NCBI GenBank assembly: GCA_020199835.1
Contig: JAIVJV010000016.1
Span: forward strand, 1 to 57,429
Reading direction: 5' to 3'
Source: Acidobacteriota bacterium
GTDB taxonomy: Bacteria; Acidobacteriota; Blastocatellia; Pyrinomonadales; Pyrinomonadaceae
Length of the DNA stretch: 57,429 nucleotides
Of this stretch, positions 24,772 through 33,606 are shown one piece after another. The notes under the pieces are model-generated. The model had not been told where the DNA came from, made no database searches, and saw only the letters and a program-made list of their open reading frames with translations. Numbering within the stretch: the stretch's first letter is position 1; each line of letters opens with the position of its first letter. The translations under genes were made by a program, and so were the position numbers.

Positions 24772-25784
24772 TCGTTAACATGGCCAGCACCGCAACCCCC
24801 GACGAAATCAATCACGTTATCGAACGCATTCGAGAGTGCGGTTTTCAGGAGCACGTGATTTATGGCGAGGAACGCACCGTTATCGGCGCAGTCGGCAACA
24901 GCAACCGGCGTTCGGAAATCGAAGCCCTGCGTGCGGCGCCGGGGGTCGCCGACGTCATTCAGATCGCACATCCGTTTAAGCTCGTCAGCAGGCAGTTGCG
25001 CCAGGCGCGCACCATTGTTGATGTGCGTGGAGTGAAAGTCGGTGGTGATGAACTCGTCGTCATTGCCGGTCCGTGCTCGGTCGAGTCGGAAGACCAGTTG
25101 ATGGAAACCGCGCACGCGGTGAAAGCCGCCGGCGCTGACATGTTGCGTGGTGGAGCGTATAAGCCGCGCACGTCGCCGTACGACTTTCAGGGTTTGGGCG
25201 TTGAGGCGTTGCGGTTTTTGAAACACGCGAGCCGCGAGACGGGTTTGCCAATCGTTACGGAAGTGATGAGTGAAACGGACGTGGAGATCGTGGCGGAGTA
25301 TGCCGACGTTTTACAGGTGGGCGCGCGTAACATGCAAAACTTTTCGTTATTGCGGAAGCTCGCGCCGGTGTCGAAGCCGATCCTGTTGAAGCGTGGGCCA
25401 TCGGCGACGGTGAAGGAGTGGTTACTGGCGGCGGAGTATCTGTTATCGGGTGGTAATGCGAACGTGATTTTGTGCGAGCGCGGGATAAAGACTTTCGAGA
25501 CGGCGACACGCAACACTTTGGACCTCGCGGCCGTGGCCCTGGTTAAGGAGCTTTCGCATTTGCCGGTTCTCGCGGATCCATCGCATGGCACGGGGCTGCG
25601 AAGTTTGATCACGCCGATGTCGAAAGCAGCAGCGGCCGTGGGCGCAGACGGATTGTTGATCGAGGTACATCCGTGCCCCGAACGCGCACTTTCGGATGGG
25701 CCACAATCGTTAGACCTCGGCGGCTTCGCTCAACTGATGATCGCACTCGGCAAACAACCCCGTCGCGACGCCAAGGCCGCTTAA
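24768..25784 (+). CDS. aroF: DAHP synthase, type I-beta with N-terminal regulatory domain
   Basis: 338-aa 3-deoxy-D-arabino-heptulosonate-7-phosphate synthase, first step of the shikimate pathway. The first ~85 residues form the ferredoxin-like domain that mediates feedback in Thermotoga-type enzymes. The barrel carries VVIAGPCSVES, RGGAYKPRTSPYDFQGL, GARNMQNFSLL, KRGPSATVKEWL and DPSHGTG. The start overlaps the dehydratase stop (ATGA). Entry to and exit from the Phe branch are thus cotranscribed behind one attenuator. Confidence 0.94.
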   Translation: MIVNMASTATPDEINHVIERIRECGFQEHVIYGEERTVIGAVGNSNRRSEIEALRAAPGVADVIQIAHPFKLVSRQLRQARTIVDVRGVKVGGDELVVIAGPCSVESEDQLMETAHAVKAAGADMLRGGAYKPRTSPYDFQGLGVEALRFLKHASRETGLPIVTEVMSETDVEIVAEYADVLQVGARNMQNFSLLRKLAPVSKPILLKRGPSATVKEWLLAAEYLLSGGNANVILCERGIKTFETATRNTLDLAAVALVKELSHLPVLADPSHGTGLRSLITPMSKAAAAVGADGLLIEVHPCPERALSDGPQSLDLGGFAQLMIALGKQPRRDAKAA

Positions 25785-25791
25785 TTCAAAA

Positions 25792-28700
25792 CTAATCCAC
25801 GGATGTGATCATATCCGGGCTGACCATCGTGAACGTGCACACGCCAGGCGCGGCGACACACCACAGTGTCCCGCGCCGCACGATCTTCGTCGGCGCACCA
25901 TCCGGAAACACCAACGGATACTTCGACGTCTTCAGCTGCGTCGCAAACGGCTTCAACTCCTCCGCGCCTTTAATAAACCGCACCTCCGCCACCTGTCCGT
26001 TGCGCGCTCCATCCGGCGCAAACACTAAATAAAACTCCGCTTCAATTGGCGCTTTCAGATTCGGCACGAGCCGCCCGAACTCGAAATTGTTATACGTCTT
26101 CAACTCACCCTTCGCCGCCTGCAACAACTTCTCGACCGTGTCCGCCGGCGTCAACTTCAACAGACTCTCACGCGCCTCAGGCCTCATGCGATCCGCCACC
26201 GCGCCCTGCGCATATAACCGTATCGCGTCCATCTTGTTCCCACGTTTCTCCGCGACTGCGCCAACGTGATGGCCCACTTCACTGTGTTGCTGCAATACCC
26301 ACGCCGCCTTGATGTACTTCTCGGCCGCATCTAAATCACCTCGTTGAAAATAAACCCAACCGAGCGTGTCCCAATAGGCTGCCAGCGACGCAACCTGTCG
26401 CAAGTCTTCAATCTTCAGATTGCTCGCTTCAACGTTGCGCAAACTGTTCGCGACCGACGCCACCGCCGACTCCGCATACTGCAACGCCTTGTCGAGCTGC
26501 ATGCCTTTGTCCGCGAGGTAATACGCAATGTCATTCAACACGAGCGGACTACGTTCGAGTTTCAGCGCCTCTTCGAACGACTTGATCGACTTCTCGTCCT
26601 CGCCGAGATTCAGATACGCCCTTCCGAGACTGACGTGCAGCATCTCACGCTCAGGCGTGAGCGAGATCGCCCGCTCCAGTTCCGGCACCGCCTCTTTATA
26701 CTTGCGCGCCTCAACCAGCATCTGCCCGAGGTACGCGTGCGCCCACTGGTCCAACGGCGTCACTTCAATCTGCTTGCGAAACGCAGCTTCGGCATTCGCG
26801 TAATCCTGCTGTTGCCAGTAAACACGGCCGAGCAACGTGTAAGCGTAATCTTCGAACGGATTGATCTTCGTTTGCTCTTTCAACACTTCGGCCGCATCCG
26901 CAAACTTGCGCTGCTCCGCGAGCACGTAACCCAAATTGCGTCGAATGGTCTTGTGCTTCGGTTCTCTTTCGAGCACGCGCAGCAGCAGTTGCTCCGCCAC
27001 CGCGAAATTCCGGTTACTCGAAGCAGCCTGCGCGGCCTGAATCAAGTCCTCTGTCTTGACTGAATCCGGAATCGCCGGCGTGCCCGCCACATTCGTTTCG
27101 AGCGCGAGCGTTTGCGCGGCATCGGAACGCGCGGCAGCGGCGAACGCCTGGTAATCCTGCAAACGTTCCGCAGGCAATTCGCGCTGCTTCAAACGCAACG
27201 TTCGCTGTCCGATCAACGTCGGTCCTTCGAGTTTGTAATCGGCCGCGTACTCGCCGTAATCGCGCGACACTTTCAGCGGCAACGGCAAGCGCGTCTGGTA
27301 CTTCGCAGGGAGCGTGAGCTTCAACGAATACGCTACGTCGATCGGTGGTCCAAGCTCGAGCGGTTTTTTGCTCGTCGATTTGCGGCCGCCAAACTGCCGC
27401 AGACTAAACGGCGGAAACGGAAGTTCGAGTTTCAACTTCTTGCTCGACCAGTCGAGAAAGTCGTTGCGTTTGACGTCAAACTCAATCTCAAACGGCTTCG
27501 TCAAATCCGCCGGATCGGACGCTTTAATCTCAGTCACCTCGCCGCGAACACCGCTGGCCATGCCGAGATAAAGGCCGAGGCCTTTCCAGTTGGCCTTCGA
27601 CGTACGGCGAAACATGTAGCGCATAAACATCTCGGCGTCACCACGCAACACCAGCTTTGCATGCGCAGTGATCTTGCCGAGATCGTCAACCGTTCCCACC
27701 ACCGTCACCATCTCCGAAGAAACGAACGGCGGCTCCGCGGGCGTCGTTTCCAAACGAGCTGGTCCACTCGTCGGGATCATCAACGCTTTCTTGTTACGCA
27801 GACGCGGCGACAACAATCCCACCGGCGCGATCTCCGACGTGGTGTCCGCCCACAGCGTTTCATTGCCCACTTGAATCGCGCTGATCACGTGATCAAACTG
27901 GCCCGGCGACGGCATATCGACGTCGATCTTGCGCGCCGAGTTCATCAACACCGGATACGCGCGCAAACCCGTCGCGGCGAGCATTGAAGCAAGGAGTGTG
28001 TGCTTGTCTTTGCAGTCGCCGTACTGGTTGACCATCACGTCGGTGGCCGCGTGTGGCTGGTAACGACCCTGGCCCAGCGACAAACTCACGTAACGGAAGT
28101 TCTTCGCAACGTACTCGTACAACACCTGCGCCTTCTCTTTTTCCGTCGCGCGTCCTTTGATCAGCTCTTCAGCTTTGACCTTGATTCTCTCGTCAGGCAC
28201 GACACGCTCGCGTTGCAGTTCGGCGTACCACTGCCCGACTTCGTCCCAACTCTGGAAAGTTGTGAGTTGCACGTCGGGACGGATTTCGTCCGGCTCTTCC
28301 TTTTCCTCTTCCTCTTCGTCGTCGCTCTTGTTTTCCCTCGCTTTTTCGTCTTCCTCTTCGCGCTCTGTCTCAGACTTCAGGTTGGCGTGTTTCCACGAAT
28401 AGAGGCGCCGGCCGTCCTGCTCTTTAATGATGGGCTCAAAACCGGGTTCGGTTTTCAACTTGACCTTGCTAGCGGCGGGAATGTTTACGGTCACCTCGTC
28501 GTTAAGCACGATCATTCCTCGTTTGATGAAATCGTGCTCGACCCAGAACTGGTCGCGAGCCAACGCGCTGTGAATGGTCCAAACCATTCGGTACTCGAGC
28601 GTATCGCCCGGACGCAGCCCCGGAACCGTGATGTGCTTCTGTCTCGCGTCGGTGTAGATCGGCGCTTCACGCGCGATCGGCGCCGTCAGGTCCTGTATGT

Positions 28701-29067
28701 CGCTGGTGGTGGCGTTCACGACAGTTCCATCCGCCTTGTGCACGCGCACATAATCCATATCCAGCTTTTCATTTGCCGAGCTGTAACCGAGAACGAGTTG
28801 CCCAAAACGTTCGACGCCGGCATCGCTCTGGATCTTCGCGCGCAAAACGGCCTCACGCTGACCGGTGCCGTCGCGCTCGAAGCGATAGATCGTCTTCAAC
28901 TGTTCGATGACGACAGCTTCTTGCGAATAGTCGGATTTTTGTTTGGCTGCTTCGGGCGATTGGGCCGGTGTTGCTGGTTTGTTTTTACTGGTCTGGGCGC
29001 TGGTTCCGATTACGAATGAAAGTGACAGCAGAAAGGCGACGGTCTGGGCCTTGCGGGGGAAAAGCAT
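25792..29067 (-). CDS. DUF3857 / transglutaminase-like / TPR exported protein
   Basis: 1091 aa with an N-terminal signal peptide (VAFLLSLSFVIGTSAQ). Residues about 55-330 are DUF3857-like. A transglutaminase-like core follows with Cys352 (YGDCKDKH), His393 (FDHVIS) and Asp408 (WADTT) in the expected order. Residues about 680-950 are TPR repeats (YVLAEQRKFADAAEVL and similar), and the last ~80 residues resemble a TonB-type beta domain. A very acidic patch lies near 236-261. Exported or periplasmic; substrate unknown. The architecture is frequent in Acidobacteria and Bacteroidetes. Confidence 0.88.
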   Translation of the reverse strand: MLFPRKAQTVAFLLSLSFVIGTSAQTSKNKPATPAQSPEAAKQKSDYSQEAVVIEQLKTIYRFERDGTGQREAVLRAKIQSDAGVERFGQLVLGYSSANEKLDMDYVRVHKADGTVVNATTSDIQDLTAPIAREAPIYTDARQKHITVPGLRPGDTLEYRMVWTIHSALARDQFWVEHDFIKRGMIVLNDEVTVNIPAASKVKLKTEPGFEPIIKEQDGRRLYSWKHANLKSETEREEEDEKARENKSDDEEEEEKEEPDEIRPDVQLTTFQSWDEVGQWYAELQRERVVPDERIKVKAEELIKGRATEKEKAQVLYEYVAKNFRYVSLSLGQGRYQPHAATDVMVNQYGDCKDKHTLLASMLAATGLRAYPVLMNSARKIDVDMPSPGQFDHVISAIQVGNETLWADTTSEIAPVGLLSPRLRNKKALMIPTSGPARLETTPAEPPFVSSEMVTVVGTVDDLGKITAHAKLVLRGDAEMFMRYMFRRTSKANWKGLGLYLGMASGVRGEVTEIKASDPADLTKPFEIEFDVKRNDFLDWSSKKLKLELPFPPFSLRQFGGRKSTSKKPLELGPPIDVAYSLKLTLPAKYQTRLPLPLKVSRDYGEYAADYKLEGPTLIGQRTLRLKQRELPAERLQDYQAFAAAARSDAAQTLALETNVAGTPAIPDSVKTEDLIQAAQAASSNRNFAVAEQLLLRVLEREPKHKTIRRNLGYVLAEQRKFADAAEVLKEQTKINPFEDYAYTLLGRVYWQQQDYANAEAAFRKQIEVTPLDQWAHAYLGQMLVEARKYKEAVPELERAISLTPEREMLHVSLGRAYLNLGEDEKSIKSFEEALKLERSPLVLNDIAYYLADKGMQLDKALQYAESAVASVANSLRNVEASNLKIEDLRQVASLAAYWDTLGWVYFQRGDLDAAEKYIKAAWVLQQHSEVGHHVGAVAEKRGNKMDAIRLYAQGAVADRMRPEARESLLKLTPADTVEKLLQAAKGELKTYNNFEFGRLVPNLKAPIEAEFYLVFAPDGARNGQVAEVRFIKGAEELKPFATQLKTSKYPLVFPDGAPTKIVRRGTLWCVAAPGVCTFTMVSPDMITSVD

Positions 29068-29136
29068 TTTGTCAATCTCCTAAAGACGAGAGGATCAAGC
29101 TGGCAAGTCAGTCTACAGGGAAGCGTTGAGGCGTGT

Positions 29137-29192
29137 AAATAACAAAGGACCGCACGTATCGCTGTGGTTAACCACAGTGATACGCGCGGTCC
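29137..29192 (-). terminator. 46-bp palindrome, terminator of blaI-blaR1
   Basis: 29147-29192 is an almost perfect palindrome: 23-bp arms with one mismatch and one G-U pair, centred on GTTAAC. On the minus strand it is followed by TTTGTTATTT, making a strong rho-independent terminator for blaR1, whose stop is at 29210. The same sequence could extrude as a cruciform. Confidence 0.8.
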
Positions 29193-29209
29193 GGATTCAA
29201 CTGCCAGGA

Positions 29210-30703
29210 CTAATTCGAGGGGCTGCGCATTCGGCGCGGGAGTTCTTTGCTGCTCGTGATGATCGTGCCGTCAATAGCGTTTATAAGGGTGTGCGTGGCC
29301 GGTCCGCCCGACTCGTCCCCTACGATCACCTGGTAAAAGACCGTGCCGTCTTTCGCCAACTTGCCCGGCTCTTCCCACTTGTCGGCCTCCAGACTACAAA
29401 GCAGGACCTTACCCGGCGTATGGCTGGTAGCAATCTGAATCGCCTGGTCCATTGTGATGCGAGCCAGGCGCACGAGCGCCGCTTGCCGGATCGCGCTCAT
29501 CTCCATTTCCACTTCCCGTTTGCGTTGTATCTCCGCCCGGACACGTGGATCGAGCGTTCTTTCTTTGAGCTGAAGATCATTGCCGCGCGCCCTGCTGATC
29601 TCCTCATCAACTCTCGCTTTTTCTATCAACTCTTTCTCTTGCTGCGCCGGATCCTGCGGTGCGGGAGCGAGTTCAAAGCGCATGGCAAAAGCTGCGGCCG
29701 CGAGCGACGGAACCAGCAACAATAGCGATACGACTACCAGCATTAACTTCTTCCAACGTCGGTTCAATTTGGGTTTATTCAACAATGACATGATTCGGGC
29801 CTCCAGAATGTCGGCATCAGCGATGCCTACGGTTGTAGTAACTGAGAGCCTACGCAGAGGTGGTGCTGAGCTGGCGAGGGCGACGAGAGAGCGGGCGTAA
29901 ACCTGCGCGTTCAAGATTCGCTCCGCCACCAGCTCATCACAGCAGAGTTCGCGCGTCTGTTTGATTCGGCGGCGCAACAAGGCCGCGGCCGGATGAAACG
30001 AGAAGGGTAAATAGAGCAGTTCGTAAATGAAGTTGAGCACGTAGTCGCGACGTGCTACATGAATGAACTCATGACCGATGGCGGAAGTAAGTAGATCGGT
30101 GTTGCCGTCCCGAAGCAGCGCCTCCGGCAAAAGGATGACTGGATCAAACAGGCCGATCGTGACCGGCACTGGTATTGTCGCAGAACTACAAACCACTACG
30201 CCTGATGGATTTAAATTTAATCGCTTTGCGCAGTCACGAGTTATTGCGTCTACGGTCTGATTCGCGCCCAAGTCGACGGCTGACTCGCGAACTTCTTGTG
30301 TAGTAAACCACGCTCGTAACAGTCTGAAACTGCTGTAAAGTAGAAAGGCAAAGTAAACTACGAGTAGCGTTACAACGAGTGTCGAACTAAGCTGGAACGA
30401 CCAGGTTGAAACAGCGGTGGAGGGGGATTGGAACGGCAGATCCAGATCCGAAAGGATTGGATTGGTTAACTCGCGTTGGAAAGTCGTTGGAGCTGCGGCG
30501 CCGGAACCTGCGGGCAACGAGCGAAAAGCTGTGATTGCAGGTACCAGCAAGCTCAAACAAAGCGCAGCGACCCAGAGCCAATGTTGATAACGCGTCGAGT
30601 GGCGCAATATCCACGCGCCAAAACTCGCAAGGGCTGCGATCAACGCGATCTGCCAGACGGCATTTAACAAAAAGGTCAGCACGAATTGGCTACTTGTTGT
30701 CAT
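29210..30703 (-). CDS. blaR1: BlaR1/MecR1-type M56 membrane metallopeptidase
   Basis: 497-aa sensor protease. Four N-terminal hydrophobic segments are seen (about 5-30, 42-60, 105-127 and, after the catalytic site, about 320-342). The zinc site HEFIH is at 211-215 with the downstream RELCCDELVAE Glu. The C-terminal ~150 residues are not a penicillin-binding sensor domain but a Lys/Glu/Arg-rich segment plus a small conserved tail. It overlaps blaI by 14 nt. By family it cleaves or inactivates BlaI on a signal, here not necessarily a beta-lactam; no beta-lactamase gene is nearby. Confidence 0.9.
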   Translation of the reverse strand: MTTSSQFVLTFLLNAVWQIALIAALASFGAWILRHSTRYQHWLWVAALCLSLLVPAITAFRSLPAGSGAAAPTTFQRELTNPILSDLDLPFQSPSTAVSTWSFQLSSTLVVTLLVVYFAFLLYSSFRLLRAWFTTQEVRESAVDLGANQTVDAITRDCAKRLNLNPSGVVVCSSATIPVPVTIGLFDPVILLPEALLRDGNTDLLTSAIGHEFIHVARRDYVLNFIYELLYLPFSFHPAAALLRRRIKQTRELCCDELVAERILNAQVYARSLVALASSAPPLRRLSVTTTVGIADADILEARIMSLLNKPKLNRRWKKLMLVVVSLLLLVPSLAAAAFAMRFELAPAPQDPAQQEKELIEKARVDEEISRARGNDLQLKERTLDPRVRAEIQRKREVEMEMSAIRQAALVRLARITMDQAIQIATSHTPGKVLLCSLEADKWEEPGKLAKDGTVFYQVIVGDESGGPATHTLINAIDGTIITSSKELPRRMRSPSN

Positions 30704-31082
30704 CGGACTTCTCCTGATGTTGCTCCAGCAGTTCTTGCAGGCGCGCGAGTTTTTCCGGCGTGAGATGCTTTGTTTCGACGAGACTCATGACCAAACTCTC
30801 CGCCGAGCCGCCGAAGAGACGATCGACGACGTCGCTGACGTGTTTGCCGACCACCTGCTTCCGGCTCACGGCTGGTTTATAAAAGTAGGCGCGATTTTTC
30901 AGCGTGCGTTTCGCCTTCCCTTTTCGTTCGAGAATGTTGAGCATGGTTTGAACGGTGGTGTAGGCGAGGTCGCGTTTGAGTTTTTGCTGGACGGTCTGAA
31001 CGTTCGCCGGGCCTGTTTCCCAGAGCACGTGCATGATTTCGAGTTCGAGCGGCGTCAGGTTCTCTGCTTTCGGGCGCGCCAT
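30690..31082 (-). CDS. blaI: BlaI/MecI-family repressor
   Basis: 130-aa winged-helix repressor (PLELEIMHVLWETGPANVQTVQQ, AYTTVQTMLNILERKG, then the LFGGSAESLVMSLVE dimer region). It would bind the inverted repeats at 31088-31105 and 31130-31147 and be released by BlaR1. Its SD, AGGAGG, lies inside the first operator. Confidence 0.93.
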   Translation of the reverse strand: MARPKAENLTPLELEIMHVLWETGPANVQTVQQKLKRDLAYTTVQTMLNILERKGKAKRTLKNRAYFYKPAVSRKQVVGKHVSDVVDRLFGGSAESLVMSLVETKHLTPEKLARLQELLEQHQEKSDDNK

Positions 31083-31087
31083 ATTGC

Positions 31088-31147
31088 CTCCTAAGTTTTT
31101 AGGAGTATAGAAACGCGATTAGAATCTGTCGACTAATTTATTAGGAG
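31088..31147. promoter_or_regulatory. blaI promoter and two BlaI-type operators
   Basis: Operator 1: CTCCTAA-GTTT-TTAGGAG, perfect, 31088-31105. Operator 2: CTAA-TTTA-TTAG core, 31133-31144, with TTAGGAG on the right matching operator 1 and a weaker left arm. On the minus strand -35 TCGACA (31127-31132), 17-nt spacer and -10 TATACT (31104-31109) give a good blaI promoter; the operators overlap its -35 and start-site regions. Operator 2 also contains the SD of the divergent LuxR-type gene. Confidence 0.75.
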
Positions 31148-31149
31148 TT

Positions 31150-31605
31150 ATGAAACGGCAGACACTTTTACACGGATTGATCTACGGTCTCACCGGCGGC
31201 GCGCTGATTGTCATTCTGAAACTGATCGAGTTTCGCTTTCTGGTTGTCGAACACTCGTTCGAGATCTACGGCGCACTGATCGCGTTACTTTTTGCCGCGC
31301 TCGGTATCTGGCTCGGGTTAAAACTCACCCGAAAGGAAGTGGTCGTGAAGGAAGTGCGGGTGCCAACGGCTCCTGAACCGTTCGCGGTCAACGAAGAACA
31401 ACTGCGCCAGCTCGGCATCACCAAACGTGAACTCGAGATCCTCGAACTGATCGCGCAGGGCCTGAGCAACCGCGAGATCGCCGGAAAGCTCTTCGTCAGC
31501 GAGAACACTGTCAAGACTCACTCCAGCCGCCTGTTCGACAAGCTCAGTGCGAAACGTCGCACCCAAGCCGTGCAAATCGGCAAAGAAATCGGTCTCCTTC
31601 CCTAA
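31150..31605 (+). CDS. Membrane-anchored LuxR-type regulator
   Basis: 151 aa. Two hydrophobic segments (about 10-28 and 40-60) precede a short linker and a C-terminal LuxR/NarL-type HTH (ITKRELEILELIAQGLSNREIAGKLFVSENTVKTH, residues about 95-130). No receiver or sensor domain is present, so DNA binding would be from the membrane. It is divergent from blaI and shares its operators. AGGAG is only 2 nt before the ATG. Confidence 0.85.
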   Translation: MKRQTLLHGLIYGLTGGALIVILKLIEFRFLVVEHSFEIYGALIALLFAALGIWLGLKLTRKEVVVKEVRVPTAPEPFAVNEEQLRQLGITKRELEILELIAQGLSNREIAGKLFVSENTVKTHSSRLFDKLSAKRRTQAVQIGKEIGLLP

Positions 31606-31653
31606 ATCATCCGAAAGTATGGGCTCGATCCCTTAAAATCATCCGAAAGTATG
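31604..31653 (+). repeat. Paired 18-bp direct repeat
   Basis: The 18-mer AAATCATCCGAAAGTATG occurs at 31604-31621 and 31636-31653, 32 nt apart (three helical turns). It begins at the stop codon of the LuxR-type gene and precedes the DUF4199 gene. The spacing suits binding sites for a regulator, or a short duplication. Confidence 0.75.
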
Positions 31654-31729
31654 ACGACGACTTACGCCCGCCACGCTAGTTTACGCCGCACGTTCTTAAT
31701 TCAATTGCAGCTTTGAGGAGGTTCTTAGC

Positions 31730-32266
31730 GTGAAGAAAACAGTTTTGACGTTCGGCATTATCTCCGGGGTGATCGTAACGGTATTGATGGGTGTAACGAC
31801 TTTGTTCGCCGACCGGATCGGTTTCGACCGTGCAGTTATAGTCGGCTACACGTCAATGCTGGTGGCGTTCCTGCTCGTCTTCTTTGGTATCAAGTCGTAT
31901 CGCGACAACATAGGCAATGGTGCGATTAGTTTCGGCCGCGCGTTCACAGTCGGCATTCTCATCACGCTGATCACATGTGTCTTCTACGTCGTGAGTTGGC
32001 AAGTCCTCTATTACACGGTCCTGTCGGACTTCCCCGAACAATACGGGAACTACCTGGTTGAGAAAGCGCGCGCAGCCGGTGCGACCGCCGAACAGCTCGC
32101 GCAAGAACGCGAGAAAGTGAGAGAGATGAAGGGGCTATTGGATAATCCGTTGCTCGGTCCGGCAGTCATTTTTATTAGTGAACCGCTGCCCGTCGGCCTG
32201 GTGATGACACTGATTTCCGCTGCTATATTAAGGAGACGGCATCCGAAGGAGATACCTGCCACATGA
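31730..32266 (+). CDS. DUF4199 family membrane protein
   Basis: 178 aa with about four transmembrane segments (about 5-28, 38-56, 75-98, 145-165) and an amphipathic Lys/Glu-rich stretch between the last two (AQEREKVREMKGLL). This pattern matches DUF4199 proteins, whose function is not known. GAGGAGG precedes the start. The stop overlaps by 4 nt the D-aminoacylase-like pseudogene. It may be controlled by the LuxR-type protein upstream. Confidence 0.82.
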   Translation: MKKTVLTFGIISGVIVTVLMGVTTLFADRIGFDRAVIVGYTSMLVAFLLVFFGIKSYRDNIGNGAISFGRAFTVGILITLITCVFYVVSWQVLYYTVLSDFPEQYGNYLVEKARAAGATAEQLAQEREKVREMKGLLDNPLLGPAVIFISEPLPVGLVMTLISAAILRRRHPKEIPAT

Positions 32267-33606
32267 CGTCCCGTTCGATTCTTGCTCTGCTTTCGCTGCT
32301 ACTGGGTAGCTTAGTTTCCGTTTCCGATGAGTCGCAGACGCCACGGTTCGACGTGCTGATCAAAAACGGAAGCATCGTCGATGGCTCCGGCCGCCCGGCT
32401 TACAACGCGGATCTCGCCATCAAAGGCGATCGCATCGTGCGTATCGGCGATCTCTCGCGCGAGACGGCCGCGCGTGTCATCGACGCGCAGGGACTCGTGG
32501 TCGCGCCCGGTTTTATCGACCTGCTGGGCCAGTTTGAAGGTTATCTGCTGATCGATCCGCGCGCCATGAGCAAAGTTATGCAAGGTGTGACCACGGAGGT
32601 CACCGGCGAAGGCGAGTCGATCGCGCCGATCAACGAACGGCAGATCAAGGAGCAGGAGGAACGAAGTCTTCGAGATTGCGACGAAGGCTAAAATCAAGAT
32701 TGAAATCTGGCACCTGAAAACGGCCTACAAGAAAACTGGGGTCGCATGCCGCGCGTTCTCGAGCGCATCAAACGGGCGCGCGCGAGCGGCATCGATGTCA
32801 CCGCTGACATTTACCCGTACATTGCGGGCAGCACGGCACTCAGCGCATCTCTGCCGCCTTGGGCGCTTGAAGGCGGCACTGACAAGATGCTCAGCCGTTT
32901 ACGCGACCCTTCGCTTCGCCAACGTTTGAAGAAAGAGATCTCCGCCGAGACGATGGATTGGGAGAACATCTATCTCGGCAGTGGTGGACCAGAGGGCGTG
33001 CTCGTCAGTTCGGTTGCTAATCGCGAGCTGGAACCGCTGCAAGGCAAACGCATCTCCGAGATCGCGGTGCTGCAAAAGAAAGATCCACTCGACGCGTTGT
33101 TCGATCTGATTTTGGCCGATGAAGGTCAAACCGGAGCGATCTATTTCATGATGAGTGAGGCCGACATGCGCGCGGCGATGCAAGCGCCGTTTGTTAGCTT
33201 CTGCACGGATAGTGGCGCGAGCGCGACGGATGGACCATTGGCCGGCTCGAAATCACACCCGCGTGGATGGGGCACGTATCCGCGCATACTCGGACGTTAC
33301 GTGCGTGATGAACGCCTGCTGTCGCTCGAAAGTGCGATTAACAAAATGACGGGCGCCCCGGCAGCGCGTGTGGGCCTCACTGATCGCGGCCTGTTGCGTG
33401 AAGGAATGTTTGCCGACATCACGATCTTCAACCCGCGTACGGTCATTGACCGCGCGACTTTCGAATCGCCGAATCAGTATCCGGTGGGGATTGAGTACGT
33501 GCTGATTAACGGCGGGCTCAGCGTCGACAAAGCCCAACGAACACCCGCGCTCGCCGGCCGCGTCCTGCGCGGTCCGGGCTACAAGAAGCCTGCGGCTACA
33601 CCTTGA
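32263..33606 (+). pseudogene. D-aminoacylase / N-acyl-D-amino-acid deacylase, broken
   Basis: The N-terminal part (32263 to about 32660: signal peptide, FDVLIKNGSIVDGSG, VVAPGFIDLLGQ) and C-terminal part (from 32746: ADIYPY, SFCTDSGAS, SHPRGWGTYPRILGRYVR, GLLREGMFADI) belong to one amidohydrolase of the N-acyl-D-amino-acid deacylase type. About 130-140 internal residues normally between them are missing; the junction near 32660 changes frame. The residual EVFEIATKAKI and EIWHLKTAY are in the second frame, and one base is lost near 32735 before the frame returns. A TAA at 32689-32691 stops translation. It could still give two fragments but not an active enzyme. Confidence 0.85.

Noticed and set aside
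26344..29019. Long plus-strand frames opposite the DUF3857/TPR gene
   Set aside because: They are Arg-rich antisense shadows created by the codon bias of the real minus-strand gene.
29210..31082. Beta-lactam resistance operon
   Set aside because: blaI/blaR1-type regulators are present but there is no beta-lactamase or PBP2a gene, and BlaR1 lacks a penicillin-binding sensor; family name only.
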